Source: Linyphia triangularis | Taxonomy: Eukaryota; Arthropoda; Arachnida; Araneae; Linyphiidae | NCBI GenBank assembly: GCA_963978545.1 | Contig: OZ021729.1 | Coordinates: 8,239,001-8,303,000, forward strand | Reading direction: 5' to 3' | DNA: 64,000 bases | Shown here: positions 11,304 to 23,215 of the stretch, in pieces | Layout of the letters: each line of letters starts with the position of its first letter | How positions within the stretch are numbered: the stretch's first letter is position 1 | Notes under the pieces: generated by a model | What the model was told of the DNA's origin: nothing | Database searches by the model: none | What the model saw: only the letters and a program-made list of their open reading frames with translations | Translations under genes and position numbers: made by a program

Positions 11304-12892
11304 AAGATTGAATTAGGAGTTGTCTTTTTTAAAAGGTGTATATTTCTGTCAAAAAAACACTAAAAACAAAAATAAAAAATATTAAATAAAAACAAAATAT
11401 TGCATTAATAATTGTTTAAAAATAGATATTTTTTGTTTGGCTTATGTAGAAAGTTTGGTGCCCCTAAATTCATTAACAAAATTTTAGCTTTTTGCTTACG
11501 GGTCTCCCTTAAACATTTAGGATCGAAAAAGTTATATTAAATGAAAAATGAGACAATTCGAGATTTTTCTAACAGTAATCTAAAAACTTGCTCAATGTTG
11601 TAGTTTCTGTTCAAAAGATCGTTTATTTTAGTTAATTAGTTATACTAAGTTATACGTTATTTAGTTATACTAACTCAGTTCTTATATACTAACGTACATA
11701 TGAACTGAGGTTCAGTTATTACTTTCTTTATCGAATGTCATTATAGTAATGAACACATACTCAACGTACTAATTACTGTAGGTTTAACTTAAGTTTAAAT
11801 TACTTAAGTTAAAATAATGTGTAAATTTTAAGTTGAGTTAATGAACGTATTGATTGATTTTACGAATAAAATTGTATGATAAGTATGATATCGCGATGAT
11901 TATTCGAGTTTTTCTAACTATTCATTAGATCTAATGTTTGAAATAGTTTTTAATCATCAGAATTCAGTTAAAAAAACATTAAAAATAAAATCAGAACAAC
12001 ATTTATAAAAAAATATATAGAAATGTAAAATTAAGGAAAGAATATAAACAGATCATGCAGAGAACACCCAACAATCTAAAATACAACAACAATAACAACA
12101 TCAAGGAAAAATGCAACGCAGCAAATAAAAATCAGCTTATGTTTTTAAATGATTACGAGCCCAAAGCAATTATGTTTTTTTAAATTTGCCTTATATTTAA
12201 AATACATACTAGAATTAACTCAAGGTTGTTAAAACTTAATTTTTCCATTATTCCCGAAGCCCTGCTCGTAATTATTATACTAAATACACACAAAGGGAAA
12301 TTAAATGAACAAAACTTTGTACAGCGGGATAGGGAAGCTCTTAATGACACACAGAAAAAGAATAATACATCTAGATATTATGCTGGAATCATTTAATAAT
12401 GTATTGAATTTCAATGAGATCTTTAGTAAATGGTTTTCTTATTGTGTTGAAAGTGACGTTGAAGTAAAATTAATGTTAAAAACAGACCAAACGTAAAATA
12501 ATGAAACAATTAAAAAAAAAGGATAGTCAAGGGTTCACATAAAAATATAAAACATCTAGACATCATGCTACAAAATATCAGCCCGTCACAAATGTTAAGA
12601 ACTTCGTCAAAATTTATGAATCACGCAAATATGTCTCATATTAGATTTCCTAAGATGAGGGTATATGTTGTTTAATAAGTTGGTTTGTTTAGTTCTAAAC
12701 ATTGACATTTTGGTAAAGTGACTTGAACAATTTTTGTACCAAAAATTCAATTTTGAAAACAAATGGGCAAATTTCAAAAACGTATGTAGTTTAGAAAATG
12801 CGGAATCAAAATTGCTGTTTTGAAAGAAAGTTGTTTACTAATTAATTTATTTTTGAAAGTATACTTTTTGAAACATAAATCTATTCAATTCA
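10210..12892. other. Intron sequence with long homopolymers
   Basis: AT-rich intron. It has a pure T run of about 56 bases at 10998-11053 and A runs near 11178-11201 and 11271-11301. The short frames here, including a Phe-rich one across the T run, are not supported as genes. Confidence 0.5.
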
Positions 12893-13100
12893 GTCTTATT
12901 AATTTTTACTTTTTTCGATGAATGTTTCAAGTTTTTTGTGTGAAATATGCTGATACACAAATATGTAAGTCTATCAATTTTAATTACTATATTGTTAGTC
13001 TGGGTGCAATTTATTGGCTGTTTTTCATTATTGAATGAATATATAAGTAACTTTAACTTTTTTATGAAAAAATTTAAATGAATTTGTGTTACAGGATATA
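12893..13100 (+). repeat. Second copy of the 210-bp dispersed repeat
   Basis: Matches the insertion at 8574-8783 in the same orientation over about 195 bases, including GTTAGTCTGGGTGCAAT and AATTTGTGTTACAG, with point differences and small gaps. Target duplications are not clear here, so this copy may be older. Confidence 0.65.
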
Positions 13101-13538
13101 AATTTTAAATGAATTTATGCTATGAATTTAAATTTACATGCTTGTTTTAAGAAGGTTTTTAGATTTATAATAGAACGTCTGTATTTGGTAAGTATTAATT
13201 TACTGAGTAGATAATTATTTTAATGTAAAACGAGATTTATGTAAAACTTTTAATAATCAAAACAGAATATAAGTTGGATAAATTATCAGGGAGAGTTATA
13301 TACTTAAAATTTGATTTTTTTTATATTAATAGAAAAAAAAATACTAATTTTTGCATATACTTACTTTTTATAAAAGTTTTGTTGTTTGTTATAGTTGTTT
13401 ACCAGATTCCTTTAAGGAAATTTCACAAGGAATTCAAATAAACTCTAGAGTATCATTTTTCTTTTGAGTATTGGCACACCCGCGTATTGCTTTTATTTGT
13501 CAAATTTGACTACAAAATCGTTTCATTTGTAGTTCAGT

Positions 13539-13641
13539 GTTAAGAGAACAATTTATGTTCACAGATGAGGTTGTTTAATTTCAAATGCAGATTTAAAAGT
13601 TAAATAACCTCATTTATGAACACAAAATGTTCTCTTAACAA
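13539..13641. repeat. Compact 103-nt imperfect hairpin
   Basis: GTTAAGAGAACA at 13539 is mirrored by TGTTCTCTTAAC at 13630-13641. The two arms of about 42 bases differ at roughly six places, several of which would be G:U in RNA, around a loop of about 18. The size and shape would suit either a tiny MITE or a microRNA-precursor-like hairpin. No copy was seen elsewhere in the window. Confidence 0.6.
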
Positions 13642-15179
13642 TTAGCAGTACGTTTTGCGGCTGAATCAACCACTAAATGTGCTGATTTCATTACAAATTG
13701 TGGATGCAGTTTCTAAGTGTAAGTATTTTTTTTATTGTCTGATTTTAATGAAAAATGCAGCATTAAGTTACTTCAATAGGTGTAACTATTTTGCAAGAAC
13801 GTTAAAAAAAAGAATGTTAATGTATACTTGAGTTATGCCTGAAATAAATAAAATCCAAACAACAAAACAATTGTGTCTTTTTTAGAAAAAGAAGTGTCTT
13901 TTTAAAATAAATTGTATCCTTTAAAAATAATTATAATTTTTATAAATAAATTGTATCCTTTAAAAAAAATTATAATTTAAAAAAATAAACTGTGCCTTTT
14001 AGAAATAGAAATGTGTATTTTGGAAAAAAAAAAAAATGTGGTGTTTAATAAATTAATAGCGTCTTTTCGGAAACTAATTGTGTCTCTTAATAAAATAATT
14101 GTGTTCTGTCTAACTTGATTCTTCGGATTAAATTTTTTGGTTAGAATTGAGTCTACTAAATTTGATGAAATGTAATATGAATAGGAGAAGAGAGCTTTCC
14201 CAACCAAACAAGCAGTGCTAAGGTAATGGTAAAAACACGAACATTTTTCAAATTCTAAAAACATTGATCTAAAAAAACACAATAGTAAAAAAAAAAAAAT
14301 TCACTTGAAATCTCTTGATCATCTACCAAATTAGAAATACTCGTTCAAGGTCATCTCTCTTCTTAATTAGGTAAAATTAAATTTTGCACTCGATGTTATC
14401 TTTTTGGACTAAATGTCATGTCTTAAAGGAAAGCCATTACAGTATTCTAATCATAAACAAGTATTTCCTAGTCAAAGCGAAGAGAATTGTTTCTGGTGTC
14501 ATTTAACGAAGATACTGGGTATTTTAATTTCGCAAATTTGGAAAGTAAACATAAGTAACTTCTCATTTTCATTGAAATATTCAAAATTAATTTTAAAACA
14601 TCATACATAATTGTAAATTTCAGTTGTCACCAACGCCAAACCGAGGGTTACAATTAAGTAACAAGCATATGATAGGGGTGTCAAAATAAGTTATCAAGTG
14701 TGAAGAAAAATTAAAGGCCAAATGTAGTTCAAAGGTATAATAATTGGATTCCAATTTTCTACAGTGCTTTATACTTAAATGTAATATATTTCAAATAATT
14801 CAAAAACCATTCGTTTTGCTCCTATCAAGGTTGCAGTGCAAAGCACAGTGCTAATTTCAAGAATGATGCTAAGCTTTTCTTGCGTCGCCAATGAATAGTT
14901 GATGCCAAACGGAACTAACTGACAGAACATCAAATCATGCAAATATGTAAATGTTACTTTAAATATATATAATTCAGTGTTGTTGTTTTTTTCCCAAATA
15001 TTTATTCTAAAATTTCCCAAAATATTTATTCTACATCACAAACTGTGTTTACGACATAAGTGACGATATATATATATATATTTATTTCAATTTCTTTTCG
15101 ATAAAATTTTTCTACCATCAATATTAGTACGTTAAAACGAGCTTCTGTTATTTCAATTTAACGAGATAGTTCAACTTTG
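13642..15179. other. Intron sequence, nothing recognised
   Basis: AT-rich, with a loose repetition of TTGTGTCTTTT and TTGTATCCTTTAAAA words at 13870-14100. No supported gene. Confidence 0.45.
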
Positions 15180-15478
15180 AAGTTTGCAGTGCATATTCCC
15201 AATAAGAGATGCAAAGCCATTTGGCAGTGACGTCACAGACGACTGAACAACCAGAGCAAGAAGAGTGCAAAGCTGCCTTTTGAAGTTAAGCAAAAGAAAC
15301 AAGATGCAAAAAACGGGTTTGAGACACAGAGGAATGAATGCAGGGATGCAATATATGAGTGAGCGAAGTGCTTTATGTTTAGAAGGGGGTTGTCTTACTT
15401 ACCCCTTTTCGGGTCTCTTCCCTCGAACTAAAAGAGGGGGCGCCTACTCTTCTCGACGACAACAACCCTGGTGAGAAA
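15180..15478 (+). promoter_or_regulatory. Moderate-GC block with a CRE palindrome and a donor-like end
   Basis: A perfect TGACGTCA (CRE) lies at 15228-15235. About 240 bases downstream of much higher complexity and GC than the intron follow, ending CAACCCTG|GTGAGAA, a good splice-donor match near 15471. A 69-codon frame (15265-15474) spans it, resembles nothing known and terminates at the donor-like site. Read together it could be a small promoter with a first exon of an unknown plus-strand transcript, or the head of a mobile element whose tail is the repeats that follow. Function unproven. Confidence 0.3.
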
Positions 15479-18400
15479 CCAGCACTCACAATTAGCACTT
15501 TGCACTCTACTTACTCTTTACTCTACTGCTTATACAACTGGACAACATTGGGATGTTTTCCAACTAAGCCATCTTACCATCAACAGAAACAGTAGAGTTG
15601 GTTTATGTTTTAGATAAATAGGCTTAACTGGACAACATTGGGGTATTTTCCAAAGAGAGCCATTTTGGCATCAACAACACAGTGTTAACTTGTGTTAAAA
15701 TTTAAGTAGAGGTGGTATATGGTTTAGATAGATTGGAAATAGGCTTAAATGGACAGTATTGTTGTGTTTTCCAAATAGAGCCATTTTAGCATCAACAAAA
15801 CAGTATTTAATAGTAATAAAATTATAACAGGAAGGGTTTATGTTTTATGCTGTTATGTTTTCCAAATAGAGCCATTTTAGCAGCAACAAAACAGTGTTTA
15901 ATAGTATTAAAATTATAGTAGGAAGGGTTTATGTTTTATGCTGTTATGTTTTCCAAATAGAGCCATTTTAGCAGCAACAAAACAGTGTTCATTTATATTG
16001 AAATTTAAGTAGAGGTGTTTTGTGGTTTAGATAGATTGGAAATAGGCTTAAATGGACAACATTGTTGTGTTTTCCAAATAGAGCCATTTTAGCATCAACA
16101 AAACAGTGTTTACTAGTATTAAAATTATAGTCGGAAGGGTTTATGCTTTATGCTGTTATGTTTTCCAAATAGAGCCATTTTAGCATCAACAAAACAGTGT
16201 TTAATAGTATTAAAATTATAGTAGGAAGGGTTTATGTTTTATGCTGTTATGTTTTCCAAATCGATTCATTTTAGCAGCAACAAAACAGTGTTCATTTATA
16301 TTGAGATTTAAGTAGAGGTGTTTTGTGGTTTAGATAGATTGGAAATAGGCTTAAATGGACAACATTGTTGTGTTTTCCGAATAGAGACATTTTAACATCA
16401 GCAAAAAACAAATTTATGAGAATTAACATTACTAAATATATGTGTGGCTTATGTTTTAGATTGTTCGGGTTTAGATAAATAATATTTATGAGCGGAACAT
16501 AAAATGAACATAAAATTAATGAAAAACCGTTAAAAATTCCGAAGGAAATATAATACTTTTTAAAATAAATCTTAGAACGAAATTTTAGCCTTTTCGCGGG
16601 AGGTGCGCAAATAATAAAATGCGACTATAAATAACCCTACTGGAGTTCTTGGATTCATATATCAATTAAAAATATCAAATAAAAATTAAAATTTTATTCT
16701 TATACTTTTAATTATCAAGGACATATGTTATGTACCTTTAATATAAGTTGGAAAGGCAAATATATGTTACTATGACATTCATTATTTGAATAAAAGTACA
16801 ATAATAATGGATTGTTTGTGTGTAAGCTTTACAAAATTTAAATTTATTGGTCATGATTCTTGATTGGTCATGAGTTGATGAATCATCACTTATTAGTTAT
16901 AACTATGCAGCCTTATGCTGTACTTAAAAAAGTAATTTTATCTCACCAATCTTGTTGTTAACCGGCAGTCACAATAAGTTCAACAAGCACTTTACACTCT
17001 ACTTGCTCTTTTAACTTCACACTTATGCAACTGGACAACATTGCAATGTTTTTCAAGTAAATGCAGTTTAATATAAAAAAAACAGTGTTTAATGTTAATT
17101 TTACTGAAAGTATAGGTGGTTAAGTTTAATATATTTTGGAACTAGTTTAAACTACACGGCGTTTTGATTATTTATAAATAAAGCTATTTTTTCATCAACA
17201 TAAAAAAGTTTACTTATATTAACATTATGTGGTCAATTTTTGAGATAATCTGGATTTAATAAAGAGAACAAAAAGCTCAATTCTTAAATTCCCAGTCTCT
17301 CAATTTTATGCTAGTAGTGTCTTTAACCCATTAACGAGAGTTGGCAAGAAAACTTGACAATCGAAATTTTAGGGGTTTTTTCGCTAATAAATTGCGATTG
17401 TGGTTCCGTTTGGTGCTTTTTAAAAATCATAAAAATAATTTTCCAAAAAATCTGAAAAATTAAAAAAATACTTTAAATGATCTAAATAACCAAGGTAAAA
17501 GTTAAAAATAATGACTGTTTATTCATTTCAAAGTCTTCTTTAGCGGGTTAATAATATAAGTATCTATCAAATAACACTTACACTCTTTTCAATCACATGC
17601 AATTGGGATATTTCCTAAGTAATAGTGTGAAGTTATATTAACAATCAAGTGGAGGCCGTTTGTCTTTTATGATTCCTAATGTAATTTACAATGAGGGAAT
17701 GAAAATTAAAATTCTGTTTTTCAATGTTATGTTATTTCTTTTGCCTATAATAGAAATGTTTCTTGTGTTTTTTTACTATAAGTTGTTAATATAAATATGT
17801 ATTTTTTACTATACTAAGTAAATGGATGATTGACTTCAGTAATTTTTTCAATAAAATTGATATACATCATTATAGTGTTTTGCAATATATTTATCTCAAT
17901 ATTAGCTATATTTTTGGCAACGACAGCCGTGGTATGATGCGGAAATCATATTTTACAAATAATTCACTTTTGTAAATTTAATGGCTTACATTAGGTATTG
18001 TACAACATTGTGATGTTTCTAGAAAAAAGCCATTTCATCATCAAAACAGTATATTCACTTATAATAACATTAAAAAAAAGCATATAGTAGTTGGTTTATG
18101 CTTTGAATATCCTAAATTTACAACAGTTAGAAATATCCTTTTTTACTCAGTTTTATAACTTATTTTTTATTTTGTAATTTTATGTTAGTATTTTTTGTTT
18201 ATAATAAATTCATGCTATAAATATAGAATAACTGGTCAGCATATACATGTATTACTATAAGTTCATTCATATTCATTATAGCATGTGGTATTTAAAACCT
18301 TAACAATGGTTATTTTTAAGGAAAAATCTAAAAAACGCATATGGTAATCTGATATTTTATAATTTATTATTTTATACATACTGCATTAAGACTTTATTTA

Positions 18401-18610
18401 GAATAGATTTTTAGGGTACCACTATTAATATCCTCGTCAACAAAAGTCTTGTTGAGAAACTGCAATCAGAGTTATATTTCTTTTACAATCACTTTGCACT
18501 ATACTTACCCTCAATATTCACTTCATTAATTATATAACTGGAAAAAATTATGATGTTTTCTAAGAAAACAATAAGTTAAAATTTCCTAAATAAAAAAATT
18601 CACCTGTCTT
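15479..18610 (+). repeat. Degraded tandem domain (ACAACATTG / TTTTCCAAATAGAGCC)
   Basis: The most regular part, 15535-16440, repeats TGTTTTCCAAATAGAGCC, ATTTTAGCATCAACAAAACA and GTAGGAAGGGTTTATG in units of about 85-115 bases, some in longer alternations. A larger head unit (CACTTTGCACTCTACTTACTC then ACTGGACAACATTG) recurs with increasing divergence at about 15490, 16980 and 18490, with partial traces near 17560 and 18000. The whole stretch therefore looks like one old array decaying rightward. Confidence 0.55.
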
Positions 18611-18614
18611 AATT

Positions 18615-19128
18615 ATTGTCTTTTTTCGGTGCATATTACTGGATAGGTTATTGGATTACTGGATGTGCATATTACTGGATAAGTTATTGCATTACTGGAT
18701 ATACATATTACTGGATAAGTTATTGGATTACTGGATAAGTTATTGGACTACTGGATAAGTTATTGGATTACTGGATGTGCATATTACTGGATAAGTTATT
18801 ACATTACTGGATATGCATATTACTGGATAAGTTATTGGATTACTGGATAAGTTATTGGATTACTGGATAAGTTATTGGATTACTGGATAAGTTATTGGAT
18901 TAATGGACAAGTTATTTTATTACTGGATATGCATATTACTGGATAAGTAATTGGATTACTGGATATGCATATTACTGGATAAGTTATTGGATTACTGGAT
19001 ATGCATATTATTGGATAAGTCATTGTATTACTGGATATGCATATTATTGGATTACTAGATATGCATATTATTGGATTACTGGATATGCATATTATTGGAT
19101 TATTGGATATGCATATTACTGGATCAAG
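18615..19128 (+). repeat. Minisatellite of ATTACTGGATAAGTTATTGG units
   Basis: About 20-bp units ATTACTGGATAAGTTATTGG alternate with ATTACTGGATATGCAT, making compound units near 36 bp. Later units lose the AAGTTATTGG part. The open frame on the minus strand (ICISSNPI repeats) is a by-product of the unit length. Confidence 0.85.
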
Positions 19129-20592
19129 ATTTTTCTGCATTTTTCCTTGTCAATGTGCACATTAACCTATCAAATTCAATCAATAATAAGTTCAAATTTT
19201 AATTGACTGATTATTGATTCTATCAACTAATTTGTTGATTGTTTGATTATATTAAGCTGTTTCTTTAGATATACAAATGTAAATAAATAGCATGTTAATT
19301 TAAGCGTATCTTGTTTTTACTTTAACAAGTGCTTAGTAGGTAATGTGCAAATAATCTAAGTTATTTTAAGGTTATCTAGGTAATTTTTTTGAGAAATAAA
19401 ACAATTTTAGGCACTTTAGTGGACCACCCTAGTTGATCTGCACTAGATAATCTGTAGAATAAATGATTTCTGCACTTTAGCGGTGACATAAAAACTAACT
19501 TTTTAATTTTCTATTTTAATTTTTATCATAAAGGAATACCGGAAGAAACTCTCTGCGCAACTTAAGCATGTCGAATGTTGCTTTTCTTGTTATGTTTCGT
19601 ATTTATGACATCACACTAAAAACTGATTTTACCAAATTTTATCTAAAATAAAAAGAGACAGTATCGAAATTTTTGGGACACAATTTGAAATAGTTTCATT
19701 ATATATATTTTTTAAACTGATTAAATTTTTTTTCAAAGATAATATAACTTTAATTGTTCTAAACCACTTACTACGTTTTTAAAGCTTTGACTGCTTAATT
19801 TAAAAATCTAAAGTATCTAAATTTTTCTCTCGAGATATAAGATTTATTGGTATTCTATTACATGTTATCTATATAATAACATTGCGAACTTCATATAATT
19901 TTCATCAATGTTTTCCTTTCCGTTTTTCTAATTTTAATAATAGATCAATTTTACTAAAAAAGTTTTCTCTCGATTATAAAAATATATTAAATTTTTATTT
20001 TTAATACTTTGATGCTTTCACCTGTATAAAAATACTAATTATTATTAATTAGAATAAATTATTTTATTATTAAATAATTTCAATTCAAATAATTTTTTTT
20101 TACTAAATTATTAAATTATTTTAGATTAGTGTTATTAAATTATTTTAGATTAATATTATTAATTTTTTTCAGATTAAATTGTTTCATTATTTTGTATTAA
20201 AATATTATATTATTTTATAATAAATAACTAAATTATTTTATGATAAATTATTAAAATATTTTATATTAAATCATTTTAGATTAAAGGAAACTATTTTGGA
20301 TTTATTTATTTTAGATTTGAAATTTTGTTTGACACCAGACTTTTTCCCAAAAAGGTCGCTTTGCTAAATGATACATTGAATCTAATCTAATAACAAAAAA
20401 TAGATTTTGTTGATATTTAGTAATCATATATAAAGACATATTGCATTCGATGAATTACTATATAACTTGCAGAGTTAATATGTTTGTTTATATTTAGCGA
20501 TAATATTATGTATTAACATAAAAAAATATATATTTTTATGACAATTTATGTTATTAGGGCCACTTTTATGTAAAGAATCAATAATTGTGTAA
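19129..20592. other. Intron sequence, AT-rich, with a degenerate TTAAATTATTTTAGAT tract
   Basis: 20030-20300 consists of loosely repeated ATTAAATTATTTTAGATTA words. The rest has no feature recognised. Confidence 0.5.
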
Positions 20593-21928
20593 TCATTCCT
20601 CTATAATAATAAAACAAGCTGTGTGTCTGTCTGTCTATGTCTCTGTGGATCTATAGAAAGCTACTTAAAATTGGAGTAGATCTCTGAAATTTTTCAACAT
20701 AAGTAGTTTTGGCCTTCTAATTGTATACATGTCAAACAGAATGTTACAATTTTTCTTAGTTCTTTTTTAAATAATTTTTTTTACAAAAGACTTCAAAAAG
20801 AGATACAGCTCCAAAATTTTCAACACAAGTAGTTTTAGCCTTTTAATTGTAGTTTTGAAAAACAGAATTTTAAAATTTTGATTAGTTTTTTAATTAGTTT
20901 TCTTAATTAATTAAAAATTTTTTTTACAAAACTACTTCTAATAGGGCTACAGCTCTGAAATTTTCAACATAAGTAGTTTTGGCCTTCTAATTGGGACTTT
21001 TGAAAAATAGAATTTTAAATTTTTATTTAGTTTCTTTTTAATTGATTTTTCAATAAATGAATGAATATTTTACAAAACGATTTTTAATAGGGTTACAGCT
21101 CTAAAATTTTAAACATAAGTAGTTTTGGCCTTCCAATTGAACTTTTGAAAAACAGAATTTTAAATTTTTGTTTAGTTCTTTCTTTCTTAATTTTTTAATA
21201 AATTAATATATATTTCACAAAACGATTTCACTTTAAAATTTGCAACATAAGTAGTTGTGGCCTTCTAATTGGATTGTTGAAAAACAGAATTTTAATATTT
21301 TTTAATTAATTAATAAATATTTTACAAAACGATTTGTTATTGGACTACAGTTCTGAAATTTTCCACACAAGTAGTTTTGGCATTACTAATTGTACTGACA
21401 AAGAGAATGTTAAAATTTTAATTTGTTTTTCAATTAATTTTTTTAATTAATTTTTTCGCAAAAGCGACTACTAATAAACCTAGAGCTCTGAAAGTTTCAA
21501 CATAAGTAGTTTTAGCCTCTAATTTTGCTTTCCACAAACATGTGTTAAAATAATCTTAAATGTGTGTTGTATTATTGTATTAACGGGATTTTTTTTTTCT
21601 TGATAAGGAAGAGGCTTCCAATATTAAGGCTTTACGTAGCAATTAGATTTTAGTGAATGAAGCGAGCTTATGCTTACGCAGCAATGAACCTTTCAGCGAG
21701 CGAATCGAGCCTATGCTTGCATAGCAATGAACATTTCAACGAGTGAAGTAAGCCTGTGTTTATGTGTCAATGAACTTTACAGCGCATTTGCGTAGCGATG
21801 AATCTTCCTGCGAGCGAAGCGCCAAAAACCTATACACGAATGACAGATTTCCGCAACGCGAGGCCTCACTGCTAGCTAAAATATTGCATATGTTAAAATT
21901 TCACAGCGAAGCTCGGGTATTCAGCTAG
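20593..21928 (+). mobile_element. Helitron-like non-autonomous element, about 1.33 kb
   Basis: The 5' end fits A|TC at 20592/20593 (TCATTCCTCTATAATAATAA, then GCTGTGTGTCTGTCTGTC). The 3' end is AGCGAAGCTCGGGTATTCAG followed by CTAG|T at 21925-21929. TC...CTAG placed between A and T, with a GCGAAGC-type 3' end, is typical of arthropod Helitrons. Inside are about seven diverged units near 140-150 bp (TACAGCTCTGAAATTTTCAA, CATAAGTAGTTTTGGCCTTC) and then a GC-richer stretch of about 57-bp repeats (GCGAGCGAAGCGAGCC, TAGCAATGAA). No Rep/helicase coding sequence, so non-autonomous. The 5' base could instead be 20597. Confidence 0.65.
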
Positions 21929-22499
21929 TATTTTATATTTGGTTCTTTTTCAATTTCTTTATTACTTTTGCTTTTAAATGTTAAGCCAAGAATGAGTTAT
22001 GTTTCTGTGGTAGAATATCTTGACTTAAGGAAAAAAATAGAAAGAATATTCTTCTCATCATGCTGAAATAATATACATGCAAATCTTTAAGATTTAAAAC
22101 ACGCACATTATCAAAAACTAGAAAGCCTAAAATGTCTTATACTCTGAATAGATTAATACTTATCTTTTGATTGTACATATATATTTCACATCGTACAGTG
22201 GCTCTTTTATCATTTTTAAAAGTATGATAGTTATTAGATGTTGGAACAGAGCCAATGATAATTTAAACGGAGCCTCTTTTTACATCCCTATCTCTTATTA
22301 GATAATGGAAGCTCCGAATCATAAAATTCCATGTCATTATTAAATTTTGAATATAAAATCTTAAAAAAGATATTTTAGATTATTAATTGTTTATACAAAA
22401 ATTATTAGTTACAGTTCTCCGAATTATTAAAAAAATGATACTGTATTTCGTCATATATGAAGCGAAATTTTGAGTTACAAGACTTTATGACAAAAAATT
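21929..22499. other. Intron sequence, nothing recognised
   Basis: AT-rich with no supported gene or repeat boundary. Confidence 0.5.
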
Positions 22500-22790
22500 A
22501 TTTTGTTTATTGCCATCTTTTCTCTTTTTAAATCCTTTATATTAACTTCGATTTTATGTGTTTATGACGGTGGAATCTGCGGAGGAATAAATAACCACCT
22601 TGCAGTCATTCAATCGGGCTAAAACTTGGCAAATAGATTCGATGTCGATGACAATGCATTCTATCAAATTTTAGGATTGTTACTGTTACTAAAAGGTCGA
22701 TTTTAGGGAATACTAATAAACCAACTTTCCATCATCCAATCTCGCTAAAATATCATTCAAACGACCATTAAAGAAACTCTTTCGTGTTGC
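22500..22790 (+). repeat. Dispersed repeat (TTTAAATCCTTTATATT family), short copy
   Basis: Shares TTAAATCCTTTATATT, ATCTGnGGAGG, CATTCAATCGGGCTAAAACT, and ATTTTAGG then TGTnACTGT-ACTAAAAG with the longer copy at 30030-30950. Boundaries unclear. Confidence 0.55.
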
Positions 22791-23027
22791 CAATATTTTT
22801 TAATAAGTAAATAATAAAATTGTTTTAATCACAATAAATAAATGATTTTTGGATGTGAGTGGATAAATGCACGTTCACTTTTAATAAATAAATTTTGAAA
22901 CGCAGGTTCCTGCGCATTTTGTAGATAGAAATGTTTCTGATGCTTAAAATTAGAAGCAAACACAAAGCACACGCTGCTTATAAAATCGGCGCTGTGTTAA
23001 CGAATATAAAATTGCCACTACATATGA

Positions 23028-23215
23028 AGGATTTATATTAAAAACTTTGTTTTTGTGTGTTATATTAAAAACTTTGTTTTTATGGGTTATATTAAAAACT
23101 TTGTTTTATGGGTTGTATTAAAAACTTTGTTTTTGTGGGTAATATTAAAAACTTTGTATTAAAAACTGTGTTTTTATGGGTTATATTAAAAACTTTGTTT
23201 TTATAAGTTATATTA
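23028..23215 (+). repeat. 27-bp tandem repeat (TTAAAAACTTTGTTTTTATG)
   Basis: About seven units of TATATTAAAAACTTTGTTTT plus TATGGGT or TGTGGGT, one truncated. Simple local amplification. Confidence 0.8.

Noticed and set aside
10233..11478. Possible large inverted-end element (GGGGGCTTGGTACCCC against AGGGGCACCAAAC)
   Set aside because: Only weak similarity between the ends apart from an AT-rich AAAAATATCTATTTT; no target duplication.
18892..19140. Open frame with ICISSNPI repeats, minus strand
   Set aside because: It is translation of the 20-bp and 36-bp minisatellite; composition and period explain it fully.
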